A stretch of 64,000 bases of DNA, from positions 1 through 64,000 of the forward strand of contig BMUD01000010.1 of NCBI GenBank assembly GCA_014650015.1, read 5' to 3'. A program made the translations under genes and the position numbers. The notes under the pieces were generated by a model that had not been told where the DNA came from, made no database searches, and was given only the letters and a program-made list of their open reading frames with translations. The DNA is from Streptomyces griseoloalbus (lineage in GTDB: Bacteria; Actinomycetota; Actinomycetes; Streptomycetales; Streptomycetaceae). Below are positions 37,676 to 46,306 of this stretch, piece after piece. Numbering within the stretch: position 1 is the stretch's first letter; the number at the start of each line of letters is the position of its first letter.

Positions 37676-37812
37676 GTCGCTCAGCCCTCCGTCGGAGGTG
37701 TCGGTAACCGGGCCGACACGATGCCTTCGGCGTCGGGCCGAGGCCGTCGACCCCTCGATCAGCGTGGGCCGCGCCCACCCACGTGGCACGGGCGCCTACT
37801 GCAAACCGGTGA

Positions 37813-37838
37813 ATGACGGAGCGTGACGACTCCGTCAT
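37813..37838. promoter_or_regulatory. Perfect 9-bp inverted repeat upstream of the glycan operon
   Basis: ATGACGGAG (37813-37821) and CTCCGTCAT (37830-37838) flank eight bases. It lies about 140 bases before the epimerase start, and a few bases from the AT-richer ACTGCAAACCGGTGAATGA segment. It could be a regulator site or a transcript hairpin. Confidence 0.4.
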
Positions 37839-37973
37839 GTGCGCCGTTTCCGCTGGTCGCAGGCGTGAGGGGGTGACTTCTCGGTGCCGCGCTGGAACCG
37901 CCGCACAGGCCGGGCGGCGGCCCGGCCTGAGCCCGGGGCGGGCCCCGGCGGTTCGGGCGGGGGCGATGCGTGG

Positions 37974-38480
37974 TCAGGGGACGAGAGTGGAGTCCGGGTC
38001 CAGGCGGGCGAGGAGGGCCGAGTGGTGGAGGGTGGCCACCGGGGCGAGGAGGTCCGGGTGGCGCAGGAGGGCCGCCGCGTGGCGGTCGGAGGCGTCGGGG
38101 GTGAGGAGGCGGCGGAACTCGGCGGACGCGTTCCCGGTGAGCGCGGTCACCGCGGCGGACGCCAGCGCGGGGTCGGCGAGCAGACAGGCGGCCCAACTGG
38201 CCACGACCTCGTCGACCCACGTGCGCCAGGCCTGTGCCGCGGTGTCCTGGCCGGAGTCGGCGCCGGTGACCCAGTCGAGCCGGGCCGAACCGCCGGGGCC
38301 CGCCAGCCCCACCAGGGCCGCGTCCATCGCCGTCGGGTACCGGAGCCTGGCCGCGACCGTCACCGCCTGCCGCGCCTGCGCCTCGCACAGGGCGGAGGCC
38401 AGCGCCCCGCCGGGCGTGGGGAACGAACGCGTCAGCCACTGCGCGGTGGCCGCGATGACCGGGGAGAGATCTGTGTGCAC
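37974..38480 (-). CDS. Hypothetical protein, Ala-rich
   Basis: A 168-residue protein I do not recognise, Ala/Leu-rich and probably all-helical. Visible pieces are IAATAQWLTRSFPTPGGALASALCEAQARQAVTVAAR and a Leu/His-rich C-terminus (HAAALLRHPDLLAPVATLHHSALLARLDPDSTLVP). There is no signal peptide. The start is uncertain: GTG at 38478-38480 gives VHTDLSPVI, without a good ribosome site, and the frame stays open to 38687. It stands between the glycan operon and the P450 relic. Codon use fits a real gene. Confidence 0.5.
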   Translation of the reverse strand: MHTDLSPVIAATAQWLTRSFPTPGGALASALCEAQARQAVTVAARLRYPTAMDAALVGLAGPGGSARLDWVTGADSGQDTAAQAWRTWVDEVVASWAACLLADPALASAAVTALTGNASAEFRRLLTPDASDRHAAALLRHPDLLAPVATLHHSALLARLDPDSTLVP

Positions 38481-38704
38481 TGCGGGCCGTCCGAGCCGAT
38501 GGGGTGAGGGGACCGCACGGAACGGTAGCCCCCCGCGCCCCCGTCCCGACATGACCCGGACCTCGTTCGGCACGTGGTCTCGGCCACACCCGGACGGGTA
38601 CCGCGCCCGCCCCCGGAGTGTCCCGGGACACCGCAGGGGCACCCGGCGGCCACGGACGTACTCAGCCGCCCCCCTCGTCGACCGCACCCCGAAGCGAACG
38701 GCCC

Positions 38705-38917
38705 GTCGGACGAGACGAGCTGATCCCTCGGGGCCGCGGCGACCCCGCCCCGGGCCACCGCTGCCCCGGCGAGGGCGTCACCGTCGGCGTGCCGGAGGCG
38801 CTCGCGGTACGGCTCGCCCGAATGGCGTACACGGTGCCCGGGCAGAACCTCACGATCCCGCTGGACCGCGTGCCGACCCGCCCGCACAGCGGAGTCCTCC
38901 TCGCCGGAATCCGCTGA
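38705..38917 (+). pseudogene. C-terminal relic of a CYP152-like cytochrome P450
   Basis: About 70 codons match the end of a P450 of the fatty-acid peroxygenase (CYP152) type. GRDELIPRGRGD followed by GHRCPGEG carries the haem-ligand Cys, and then come ALAVRLARMAYTVPGQNLTIPLDRVPTRPHSGVLLAGIR. The family form is xLIPQGGGDxxTGHRCPGE. Nothing upstream encodes the other 350 residues, and there is no proper start. The ending at 38917 looks like the natural stop. The relic lies just upstream of the peptide operon. Confidence 0.6.
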
Positions 38918-39113
38918 GAGGGCGTCAAGGGCCGTATACCCCCGCCGGGTTCCACCGTCCGCGGCGCCGCCGCCGGCAGGGTCCTCCTCTCCCACGCACC
39001 GCCCCCGGCATGTTGAAGAAGTGACGAAAGTGGGCCACGGGAAAAGTGGCACGGTTTGTCTGATTCGGGTGATTCTGGGAGTGGACGTACTCGCTACACC
39101 TCAGGGAGATGTC

Positions 39114-39302
39114 ATGCGTTCCGACGAAACAGTCACCCAGGAACTCACCGGTATACAGAGCACCGACATCGAGGCGGCGCTCGACCCGGTCGAGGCCGAC
39201 GGTGTGTACCGCGACAGTCGGCAGTGCGCCGCCCTGGCTCTCTTCACGGGCGCGGGGAAGCTGCTGCTGTCGCCGCCGACCCCGCGTCCGAAGAAGGGCT
39301 GA
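39114..39302 (+). CDS. 62-residue peptide, possible RiPP-like precursor
   Basis: A small gene with an acidic first half (MRSDETVTQELTGIQSTD, then EAALDPVEADGVY) and a C-terminal part ending SRQCAALALFTGAGKLLLSPPTPRPKKG in pieces: one Cys at residue 38, a hydrophobic run ALALFTGAGKLLL, and a basic PPTPRPKKG tail. The layout looks like a leader followed by a core, but no known precursor motif is seen. AGGGAG is well placed before the ATG at 39114; a frame open to 39021 has no support. It lies 22 bases before the next gene, the first of four overlapping genes, so it probably heads that operon. Confidence 0.6.
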   Translation: MRSDETVTQELTGIQSTDIEAALDPVEADGVYRDSRQCAALALFTGAGKLLLSPPTPRPKKG

Positions 39303-39324
39303 ACGGATCGACGGGAGTAGTCAG

Positions 39325-40020
39325 ATGGAGCAGTCGGGCACTTCGACCCTCTTGCAGGGCGCGGTGCAGGACCTCGCTTCCGGTGTGGTCTCCGCCCTTC
39401 GGGGCGGAGACCACACGCGATCGGTCCTCCCGGCGGGGACCGACGGGGAAGCGGGAGATCTCGCGCTCGCCGCCGTCCGCGTACTGGGATCCGACGCACT
39501 GCTGCCGGCCCTGCTGCTGCGCACCCCACCGGACCCGGCGGAGGTGGCCGTGTTCCGGAAGGCCGTCGAGGCGTACCCGCCCCGCGCGGATGCCGCGCCC
39601 ACCGTCCGCTGGAGCCACTGGGGCATGGCACGCACACTGCGGCGGGTCGACCCCTCCGTCACCGCCGGACCGCCGGACGAACCCGGCACCGGCTGGCTCG
39701 ACGAGGCGGGCTGGCAGACCCTCACCCACCAACTCGCCGTGCTGGCCCCGCTCGCGCTGCCCGGTGAGGACTGTGCGGTGAGCCGCCTGGCCGGGTGCCA
39801 CCCGGTCGACGTCGCCCGCGGATTCGTCCGCGCGGTGCGCCGCAGGGACTGGCGGCAGGCCGCCGGGGCCGGCCGCTGGCTGACCCTGCTGCCCGCAGTG
39901 CCGGACACCGTGGGCCTCGCATCGGGCCTGGACTTCGTGGAACTCATGGGCGGACAGGACCCGCTCGTCGCCCTGCACGTGCAGGCGGCGCGGCTGATGC
40001 GGTCCGGAGCACGCGTGTGA
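39325..40020 (+). CDS. Uncharacterised protein, first of a coupled set
   Basis: A 231-residue soluble protein I do not recognise. It is rich in Ala, Leu and Trp, for instance VRWSHWGMARTLRRVDP (about 95-111) and HPVDVARGFVRAVRRRDWRQAAGAGRWL (about 173-200), and seems all-helical. There is no signal peptide or motif of a known enzyme. The ATG at 39325 follows GGGAG. Its stop overlaps the GTG of the next gene (GTGA), so the two are translated together. It may be a scaffold or partner for the two related proteins downstream. Confidence 0.65.
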   Translation: MEQSGTSTLLQGAVQDLASGVVSALRGGDHTRSVLPAGTDGEAGDLALAAVRVLGSDALLPALLLRTPPDPAEVAVFRKAVEAYPPRADAAPTVRWSHWGMARTLRRVDPSVTAGPPDEPGTGWLDEAGWQTLTHQLAVLAPLALPGEDCAVSRLAGCHPVDVARGFVRAVRRRDWRQAAGAGRWLTLLPAVPDTVGLASGLDFVELMGGQDPLVALHVQAARLMRSGARV

Positions 40021-41015
40021 CCGCGCCCGACGACACCGGGGACATCCGGCAGGTCGCCGAGGACGCGCTCGCCTGGGTGGACACGCGCCGCGCCGGCTTC
40101 GCCCTCGGCGAGGACGCCCTGGCGGTCGACGGCGAGGTCGACAGCAGCTGGAAGCCGCTGGGTGAACTGGCCCAGGTCTGCGCGACCGTGGCCCATCACA
40201 CCGCTTCCTTTGACCCGCTGCACGCACGGGCCCGCGCGCTGCTGGACTTCGCCTGGCAGGAGACGGACGGAGGCGAACTGCTCCGGCGGCTGCAGCGGTT
40301 GGAGCCCTTCGCGACCTACCCCCTGGAGGTGTACGCCGCCCTGGCCTCCGCCGGGTTCCGGCACCCCGCCTTCGAGGAGGCGGCCGCCGTGGTGGCACGC
40401 ACCCGGGGATGGCGGCTCACCGAACAGGACCCGACCCGGCGGCTCGGCGTCCTGCGCGCCGAGGAACGCTGCGGCATCCACCGGCCCGGGCAGGCGCCGC
40501 ACATGCTGACGCGCACCTGGCTCGGCGGACTGTCCGAACCGTGGACCTTCGAGCGCGACGCCGGATACGCCCTCACCCACGTGGTCTTCCACCTCACCGA
40601 CTGGGGACGTGACGCGGACGGCCTGCCACCGGACCTCGTCACCTATCTCGCCGACTGGCTGCCGCCCTGGCTCGACACCTGCCTGGAGGCCGGGATGTGG
40701 GACCTGAGCGGCGAACTGCTGGCCGTGGCCGCGATCGTCGCCCGCCGGACCGGCGATCCGGTACCGCGGGACGCCTGGCGGACGATCCGCGCCGCCCGGC
40801 GCCCCTCCGGCGAGGTCCCGCTGCAGGACCGGGACCCGGCACCGGCGGACCCCGTCGACGCCGAAGTCCCCGACGACGGGCGGTACTTCCTCCACCACTA
40901 CCACTCCACCCTCATGGCCGCCTTCGCGGCGGTACTGACCAGTGCCCGCCCGGCAGGCCCACCCGCCGGCACCGGGGCGCGGCACCGGCACGGCGGACAA
41001 GGAGCGCCGGCATGA
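40017..41015 (+). CDS. Uncharacterised protein, possibly DUF6895 type (copy 1)
   Basis: A 332-residue protein homologous to the product of the next gene. Shared blocks are WKPLGELAQVC, TRRLGVL, the motif THVVFHLTDWG (187-197), PPDLVTYLADWLPPWLD and YHSTLMAAFAAVL (about 294-306). The regular helix pairs suggest an alpha/alpha barrel such as a terpene-cyclase or prenyltransferase-like toroid, and the conserved His/Asp residues could bind a metal or substrate. From memory the family may be DUF6895; I am not certain. It overlaps both neighbours by four bases. Confidence 0.65.
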   Translation: MTAPDDTGDIRQVAEDALAWVDTRRAGFALGEDALAVDGEVDSSWKPLGELAQVCATVAHHTASFDPLHARARALLDFAWQETDGGELLRRLQRLEPFATYPLEVYAALASAGFRHPAFEEAAAVVARTRGWRLTEQDPTRRLGVLRAEERCGIHRPGQAPHMLTRTWLGGLSEPWTFERDAGYALTHVVFHLTDWGRDADGLPPDLVTYLADWLPPWLDTCLEAGMWDLSGELLAVAAIVARRTGDPVPRDAWRTIRAARRPSGEVPLQDRDPAPADPVDAEVPDDGRYFLHHYHSTLMAAFAAVLTSARPAGPPAGTGARHRHGGQGAPA

Positions 41016-41929
41016 CCGACACCCGCCTCATCCACACCGTCGGAGTCGGCGCCATGGAATGGCTCTGGACCCACCGCGACGGCTTCCGGCTGGAGCCCGA
41101 CGCGGATCCGGAAGTCGGCTTCCTGGAACGCTTCAAACCCGTCGGTGAACTCGCCCTGGTCTGCAAGGTGCTGTTCCGCGAGGGCGTCGCGGGCTCCCGC
41201 CAGGCTCAGCTCGCCCGCCAACTGCTCGACCACGTCTGGCGCGAGACCCTGGACGGCGGCACCATGCTGGTGCGCGGACAGCGGACCGAACCGGCCTCGC
41301 CGATCCCCTTCGAGGTGTACCTGCCGTTCCGGGAGCTCGGATACAGCCGGCCCGAGGTGGAGCGCGCCGTCGTACTGAACCACCGGCTGGACAGCTGGCA
41401 GGCCTTCGAGGCGACCCCGACCCGGCGGCTCGGCCTCTCCGCGTTCCAGCGCCGCTTCGGCCTCACCCCCCGGCCCTCCGAGTCCGAGGCCCTGCGCACC
41501 ACCTGGCTGGCCCGCACCCCCGAACCCTGGACCGTCGAGGGCCACATCGCCTATGACATCACCCACTGCGTGTTCCACCTGACCGACTGGGGTGAGAACC
41601 CCGAGGGCCTGACCCCGGACATCGCCGGCTACCTCGCCACCTGGCTGCCGGCGTGGATCGACGACTGGCTGGATCTGAAGCGCTGGGACCTGCTCGGCGA
41701 ACTCCTCGTGGTCGACGCCTGCCTGCCCCGCCCCACCCTGGACGAGCCGGCCTGGCAGGCCTTCGCCGCCGCACAGCAGCCGGACGGCGCCATGCCCGCG
41801 ATCCGGACGATGCCCGAGGGCGACCCGGAAGCGGTCTTCGACATCGTCTACCACTCGACCCTCGTCGCCGCCTTCGCCTCCGTACTGGCCACCTCCCGTG
41901 CCCTGACCGAGCTGGCCCGGGTCCGATGA
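41012..41929 (+). CDS. Uncharacterised protein, possibly DUF6895 type (copy 2)
   Basis: A 305-residue homologue of the preceding gene. It has FKPVGELALVCKVLF, IPFEVYLPFRELGYSRPEVE, TRRLGLSAFQRR, THCVFHLTDWG (184-194), TPDIAGYLATWLPAWIDDWLDLKRWDLLGELLVV and YHSTLVAAFASVL (280-292). The same His-Phe-His-Leu-Thr-Asp-Trp block and YHSTL are kept in both copies, so they are probably functional. The ATG at 41012 overlaps the upstream stop and its own stop overlaps the next ATG. No signal peptide; cytosolic. Confidence 0.65.
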   Translation: MTDTRLIHTVGVGAMEWLWTHRDGFRLEPDADPEVGFLERFKPVGELALVCKVLFREGVAGSRQAQLARQLLDHVWRETLDGGTMLVRGQRTEPASPIPFEVYLPFRELGYSRPEVERAVVLNHRLDSWQAFEATPTRRLGLSAFQRRFGLTPRPSESEALRTTWLARTPEPWTVEGHIAYDITHCVFHLTDWGENPEGLTPDIAGYLATWLPAWIDDWLDLKRWDLLGELLVVDACLPRPTLDEPAWQAFAAAQQPDGAMPAIRTMPEGDPEAVFDIVYHSTLVAAFASVLATSRALTELARVR

Positions 41930-43023
41930 CGACGGCGTCCCGCACGCCCTGGCCGGGCCGGCCGCTCGACGGGGACGACGAGCCGGCGGCACGCCCGGAC
42001 CCGGACTCCACGCCGGACGACGAGCCCTGGGGGGCACGGCTCGAGGACGCCGTCGCCGCGGCCGACGCCCCCGACGCCGTCTTCGCCCTCTCCCGCCACG
42101 GCCACCGCACCGTACGCACCGGCGGGACCGGCCCGCCTCCGCCGCACCCCCGCGACACCCTGCGCTACGAGATCGGCTCGGCCACCAAGACGTTCACCGG
42201 GCTGCTGCTGGCCCGGCTGACGGACAGCGGCCGGGTGTCCGGCGGGGACGCGGCCGTCACCCTCCTCGACGGCGGCCGGCCGGCCGGTACGGCACCGATC
42301 ACCCTCGCCCACCTCATCACCCACACCGCCGGACTGCCCGCACTCCCGGCCGGTTTCCACGCCCGGGCCCTGCCCGCCTGGCGCACCAACCCCTACGCCC
42401 GGTACCCCGACGCGCGCGTGATCGACGCCTTCCTGCGCCACCGCCCCCGCCACCGGCCCGGCACCCGCTGGCGCTACTCCAACTTCGGTGTCGCCGTGCT
42501 CGGCCACGCCCTCGCCGCCGCCACCGGCACACGGTGGCAGGACCTGATCACCGGTCAGCTGCTCGAACCCCTCGCGCTCCACGACACGGCCCTGCGGGCG
42601 GACACCCGAGGGCGCGATGCCACCGGGCACGGCAAGGACGGCACGACAGCTGTGCCCGCCTTCGACGCGGGCGGCTTCCAGGCGGCCGGCGCCGTCCGGG
42701 CCACCCCGCTCGACCTGCTCACCTTCCTGGAAGCCCATCTCGACCCGGCCCGCTCACCACGGCTGGCCGGCGCGCTGCACGCCGTACGCACTCCCGTGCT
42801 CCGCCGCGGGCTCGGGCACCGGCACGTGCACACCGTCGCCTGGTTCCGGCACCCGACGGACGGCGGCCCGCTGTACTTCCACAGCGGGGCGACCCTCGGC
42901 CAGCAGGCCTTCCTCGGTTTCCGCCCCGACACCGGCACCGCCCTGGCCGCGGTGTGCACCCGCCGTTACCGCGCCCACGATCCGTTCCCGGCCACCGCCC
43001 ACGCCCTCCTCGCGGAGCAGTGA
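41926..43023 (+). CDS. Cytoplasmic serine hydrolase, beta-lactamase class C fold
   Basis: A 365-residue protein of the beta-lactamase/D-aminopeptidase superfamily. It has the catalytic SATK (Ser85, Lys88), YSN (Tyr184 to Asn186) and HSG (319-321) in place of KTG. Pro/Asp-rich N-terminal 35 residues precede the fold. There is no signal sequence, so unlike penicillin-binding proteins it should act in the cytosol, as an esterase, amidase or peptidase. Its ATG overlaps the stop of the preceding gene (ATGA), so it is part of the peptide operon, where cleavage of a peptide is a tempting role. That is inference. Confidence 0.82.
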   Translation: MTTASRTPWPGRPLDGDDEPAARPDPDSTPDDEPWGARLEDAVAAADAPDAVFALSRHGHRTVRTGGTGPPPPHPRDTLRYEIGSATKTFTGLLLARLTDSGRVSGGDAAVTLLDGGRPAGTAPITLAHLITHTAGLPALPAGFHARALPAWRTNPYARYPDARVIDAFLRHRPRHRPGTRWRYSNFGVAVLGHALAAATGTRWQDLITGQLLEPLALHDTALRADTRGRDATGHGKDGTTAVPAFDAGGFQAAGAVRATPLDLLTFLEAHLDPARSPRLAGALHAVRTPVLRRGLGHRHVHTVAWFRHPTDGGPLYFHSGATLGQQAFLGFRPDTGTALAAVCTRRYRAHDPFPATAHALLAEQ

Positions 43024-43099
43024 CCCGGCCCCCCGGGACGACTCGGCGCCGACCGCGGCGCCAGGCCGCCATCGGCGCCGTCCCGTTCCGGTCGGGCGG

Positions 43100-44470
43100 T
43101 CACAGCCGCTGCCACAGCGCAGGGGTGCCGGCGGGCGCCCACGCGCCCTGCGCCTGGTGGGTCTGCAGGCACTGGTACCGCACACCGTCGCGGGTCACCG
43201 TGGTCCCGGCCTCGTAGACCCGGCCGGACGTCCACGCCTGCGCGCCGTCGTCCTGCTGCTCCGGCGTCGTCTGCGCGGCGGCGGTGACCAGCGTGAGCCC
43301 GAGGTCGCTCAGGATCGGGTTGACGGGCTGGAAGAACGTCGTACCGCCGCTGGCGCAGTCCCCGGAACCACCGGAGGTGACGCCCTGCGCCTGGGCGCCC
43401 GCGACATACGGTCCGCCCGAGTCACCCGGCTCGGCGCACACCGTCGTCCGGGTCAGCCCGTCGACCCTGCCCTCCGCGTAGCTGACGCTCGTGTCGTGCT
43501 GCTCGATGGTCCCGCAGTGCCATCCGCTGGTCGAGCCGGAACGGCACACCGACGCCCCGACGAGCGCCTGCGCCGAACCGGTGACCTGCACCTCCTGACC
43601 GTCCCGCGCCTTGACGTCGGGCGTGGGCCTCCACTGGTCGTTGGTGGCCACCCACGCCATGTCCTTGCCGGGGAAGGCGGAGGCCTGGAAGGTGCCCTGT
43701 GCGGTGCGGTCGTACCCGGTCGTCGTCGCGCCGGGCCGTCCGCAGTGGCCGGCGGTGGCGAAGCCCGCCTGCTCGCCCTTGGTGACGGAGAAGCCGACGG
43801 AGCAGCGCGCGAAGTCGTCGATGTAGAAGGCGTCGCCGCCGGTGACGTCCTGCAGCAGACGCGGCCGTACCGTCGTCATGCGGATGCCGATGTCCTCCCC
43901 TTCGAGCCCCGCGGCCTTGACGAAGGCGCTGCCGGCGGCCTGGCTGGTCGCCTGCACCATGATCCGGTTCTTCGGTACGTCGACGTACCAGACGGGCGTG
44001 TCGAGGGTCTTGACCCGGGTGGCCGCCGCGTCGAGTTTCCGCTTGGCCGCCTGGAGGTCGGCGAGTGTCCGCTCGACCACCGCGGCCGTGGCGCCCTGGG
44101 CCTCGATGGCCGGCACGTCCTTGTCGTCGGTGGTCGCGACCGTGAGCTCATTGGAGGTCTCGCCGCGTACCCAGGCACCGGCGAACCGGTCACCCAGGGC
44201 GTTGCGCAGCCGGCCCGCGCGGGTGCCCGCCTCCGCCTCGTTGACCAGCCGTTGGGAGGCCTGCTCCGAGTTCAGGCCCAGGTCGCGCTGGAGTGCGGCG
44301 AGCAGATGCGGCGACGGCCGGTCGGCGCCGAGGGTCTGGGCGGCGGTGGGTACCGGCCCCGCCGCGGGCGTGGGGTCGGCCACCGCGGCGGAGGGGAGTC
44401 CGGCGAGGACGAGGGCGCCGAGCGCCGTGAGGGCCGACCGGCGCGCGGTCCGCGCATGGCTGGGGAGCAT
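43100..44470 (-). CDS. Secreted streptogrisin-type S1 protease with chitin-binding module
   Basis: A 456-residue preproprotease. A signal peptide (residues 1-31, RRSALTALGALVLAGLPSAAVA) is followed by an alpha-lytic-protease-type prodomain (about 50-200). The chymotrypsin-like domain has His242 (TAGHCG), Asp270 (PGKDMAWV) and Ser351 (GDSGGP), with disulfide cysteines in FARCSVG/GHCG and SVCRSGSTSGWHCG. Residues 412-456 (AWTSGRVYEAGTTVTRDGVRYQCLQTHQ) form a CBM5/12 chitin-binding module as in streptogrisin C. Start ATG follows GAAGGAG. It acts outside the cell on proteins, perhaps chitin-bound ones. It converges on the serine hydrolase gene. Confidence 0.94.
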   Translation of the reverse strand: MLPSHARTARRSALTALGALVLAGLPSAAVADPTPAAGPVPTAAQTLGADRPSPHLLAALQRDLGLNSEQASQRLVNEAEAGTRAGRLRNALGDRFAGAWVRGETSNELTVATTDDKDVPAIEAQGATAAVVERTLADLQAAKRKLDAAATRVKTLDTPVWYVDVPKNRIMVQATSQAAGSAFVKAAGLEGEDIGIRMTTVRPRLLQDVTGGDAFYIDDFARCSVGFSVTKGEQAGFATAGHCGRPGATTTGYDRTAQGTFQASAFPGKDMAWVATNDQWRPTPDVKARDGQEVQVTGSAQALVGASVCRSGSTSGWHCGTIEQHDTSVSYAEGRVDGLTRTTVCAEPGDSGGPYVAGAQAQGVTSGGSGDCASGGTTFFQPVNPILSDLGLTLVTAAAQTTPEQQDDGAQAWTSGRVYEAGTTVTRDGVRYQCLQTHQAQGAWAPAGTPALWQRL

Positions 44471-44641
44471 GCGGACGTCTCCTTCGTTCGGGGTGCCGCT
44501 GTGGGTGCAGCTGCCGCGGAGCCTTAGGCCTTGCCCGTGGCGCCCGACGCGATGTCACGACACGCGGACATTCGCCCGTTGGTGACACGAACGGGCGCCG
44601 TGTGCAGTACGCGGCCGGGGCGTCGGGCACGCGGGGCGTCG

Positions 44642-46306
44642 TCAGACGGGCGTCAGACCGGGCGAACCCACCTCGGTGACGAAGGAGGCGGCCGTGGAGA
44701 CCGGAGCGCCGGGCGTCGTCACGGCCGGGACGATCCGGAAGTCGGCCCGCGCGTTCTCGCGGCCCAGCTCGACCCGCACATAACCGCGCCGGCCGTCGTA
44801 GAACCGCAGGTGGGGGTTGGCCCGCAGGTAGGTGTCCCAGTTGGCCGGCCGCTCGGTCCCGTTCCGGCCGCTGGTGACGGAGGTGCACGTCAGCTCCGTG
44901 CCCAGGGTGGCGGAGTCCGGGTCGTCGAAGTCGTCCTTGATGTCGAAGGCGTACCCGACATGGACGTCCCCGGTGAGGACCATCCAGTTGGCGACTCCGG
45001 CCGCCTTCGCGCCCGCGACGAGACGGCCGCGGCTCGCGCGGTAGCCGTCCCAGGCGTCCATGGACACCTTGGCCTCGGCGTTCAGGTCCATCCTGCGCTG
45101 CGAGAAGCACACCTGCTGGGCCATCACGTTCCACAGCGCCGTCGAGGTGCCCCATCCGTCGGTCAGCCAGCGCTCCTGCGCGTCCCCGGTCAGGCTGCGC
45201 GCCGGGTCGTCCGACTCGGGCCCGGGCACGTGCGGCACGTCGCCGTAGGCCTGGTCGTCGCGGTACTGCCGGGTGTCGAGGATGTCGAACTGGGCGAGTG
45301 AGCCCCAGCGCAGCCGGCGGAACAGCTGGGCGTCGGGGCCCTCGGGGAGCTGGTCGGCGCGCAGCGGCTGGTTCTCCCAGTAGGCCCGGTAGGCGGCGGC
45401 GCGGCGGATGAGGAACTGGTCCGGGTCGCTGCCGTTCTCGTCGACGGCGCCCGCGTAGTTGTTCTCGGTCTCGTGGTCGTCCCAGGTGACGACGAACGGG
45501 TGGGCGGCGTGGACGGCACGCAGGTCGGGGTCGCTCTTGTAGAGCGCGTAGCGCATCCGGTAGTCCGCCAGGGTCGTCGTCTCACGGTTGAACACGGACG
45601 GCAGCACGACGTCGGTGTAGTTGCGCGCCCCGCCCGCGGAGTTGACGGCGTACTCGTAGAGGTAGTCGCCGAGGTGGAGGACCACGTCGACGTCCTCCTG
45701 CGCGAGGTGCCCGTGCGCCGTGTAGTAGCCGTCGTGGTACGCCTGGCACGCCACCGCGGCCAGCCTCAGGCTCGCGGTGGCGGCGTCGGCGGCGGGAGCG
45801 GTGCGGGTGCGGCCGGTGGGGCTGATCCAGGCGCCCGTGCGGAACCGGTAGTAGTAGTGGCTGTCCGGATCCAGGCCCTGAACGTCGACGCGCACGCTGT
45901 GCCCGTACTCGGGGTGGGCGGCGGCGGTGCCCTGCCGCACGACCAGGGCGAAGGCCTCGTCGAGAGCGACTTCCCAGGAGACGTCGACCCGTTGCTGACC
46001 GAGACCCCCGTCCGGTTCGAAGGGAACCGGGGCGAGCCGGGTCCAGATCAGCACCGAGTCGGGCAGCGGGTCCCCGGAGGCGACGCCGAGCGTGAAGGGG
46101 TCGTCGGTGATCCGGGCGGTGTGGAGCCGCGGCGCGGCGAAGGCGCCGCGCGTGGGCAGGTTGGTGGTGAAGGCGAGGGCGGCGGCCGCGGCGGTGACGG
46201 TCAGGAAGCGACGGCGGGCCAGGTGCCGTGCAGCGGCGCGCAGTTCGGTGTCGTGCGGGGTGAGGGTGAGCTGGGACGGTGGTCCGGGACGGCCCGACAG
46301 CGCCAT
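44642..46306 (-). CDS. phoD: Tat-exported PhoD-type alkaline phosphatase
   Basis: A 554-residue extracellular phosphodiesterase/phosphomonoesterase. The twin-arginine signal is at residues 31-60 (LARRRFLTVTAAAAALAF). An N-terminal PhoD_N domain is followed by the catalytic domain. Metal-binding motifs are ACQAYHDGYY, LHLGDYLYEYA, TWDDHETENNYAG and TGDVHVGYAFDI. The Cys and Asp ligands of the Fe/Ca centre fit. PhoD genes in this genus are normally under PhoP; one GTTCAC is present at 46477-46482 but no direct repeats of it, so a PHO box is not established. An AT-rich segment at 46430-46457 is the likely promoter. Confidence 0.92.
   Translation of the reverse strand: MALSGRPGPPSQLTLTPHDTELRAAARHLARRRFLTVTAAAAALAFTTNLPTRGAFAAPRLHTARITDDPFTLGVASGDPLPDSVLIWTRLAPVPFEPDGGLGQQRVDVSWEVALDEAFALVVRQGTAAAHPEYGHSVRVDVQGLDPDSHYYYRFRTGAWISPTGRTRTAPAADAATASLRLAAVACQAYHDGYYTAHGHLAQEDVDVVLHLGDYLYEYAVNSAGGARNYTDVVLPSVFNRETTTLADYRMRYALYKSDPDLRAVHAAHPFVVTWDDHETENNYAGAVDENGSDPDQFLIRRAAAYRAYWENQPLRADQLPEGPDAQLFRRLRWGSLAQFDILDTRQYRDDQAYGDVPHVPGPESDDPARSLTGDAQERWLTDGWGTSTALWNVMAQQVCFSQRRMDLNAEAKVSMDAWDGYRASRGRLVAGAKAAGVANWMVLTGDVHVGYAFDIKDDFDDPDSATLGTELTCTSVTSGRNGTERPANWDTYLRANPHLRFYDGRRGYVRVELGRENARADFRIVPAVTTPGAPVSTAASFVTEVGSPGLTPV

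Noticed and set aside
41926-43023. Antibiotic-resistance beta-lactamase
   Set aside because: No signal peptide, HSG replaces KTG, and it is coupled to an unrelated operon; a general serine hydrolase is the better call.
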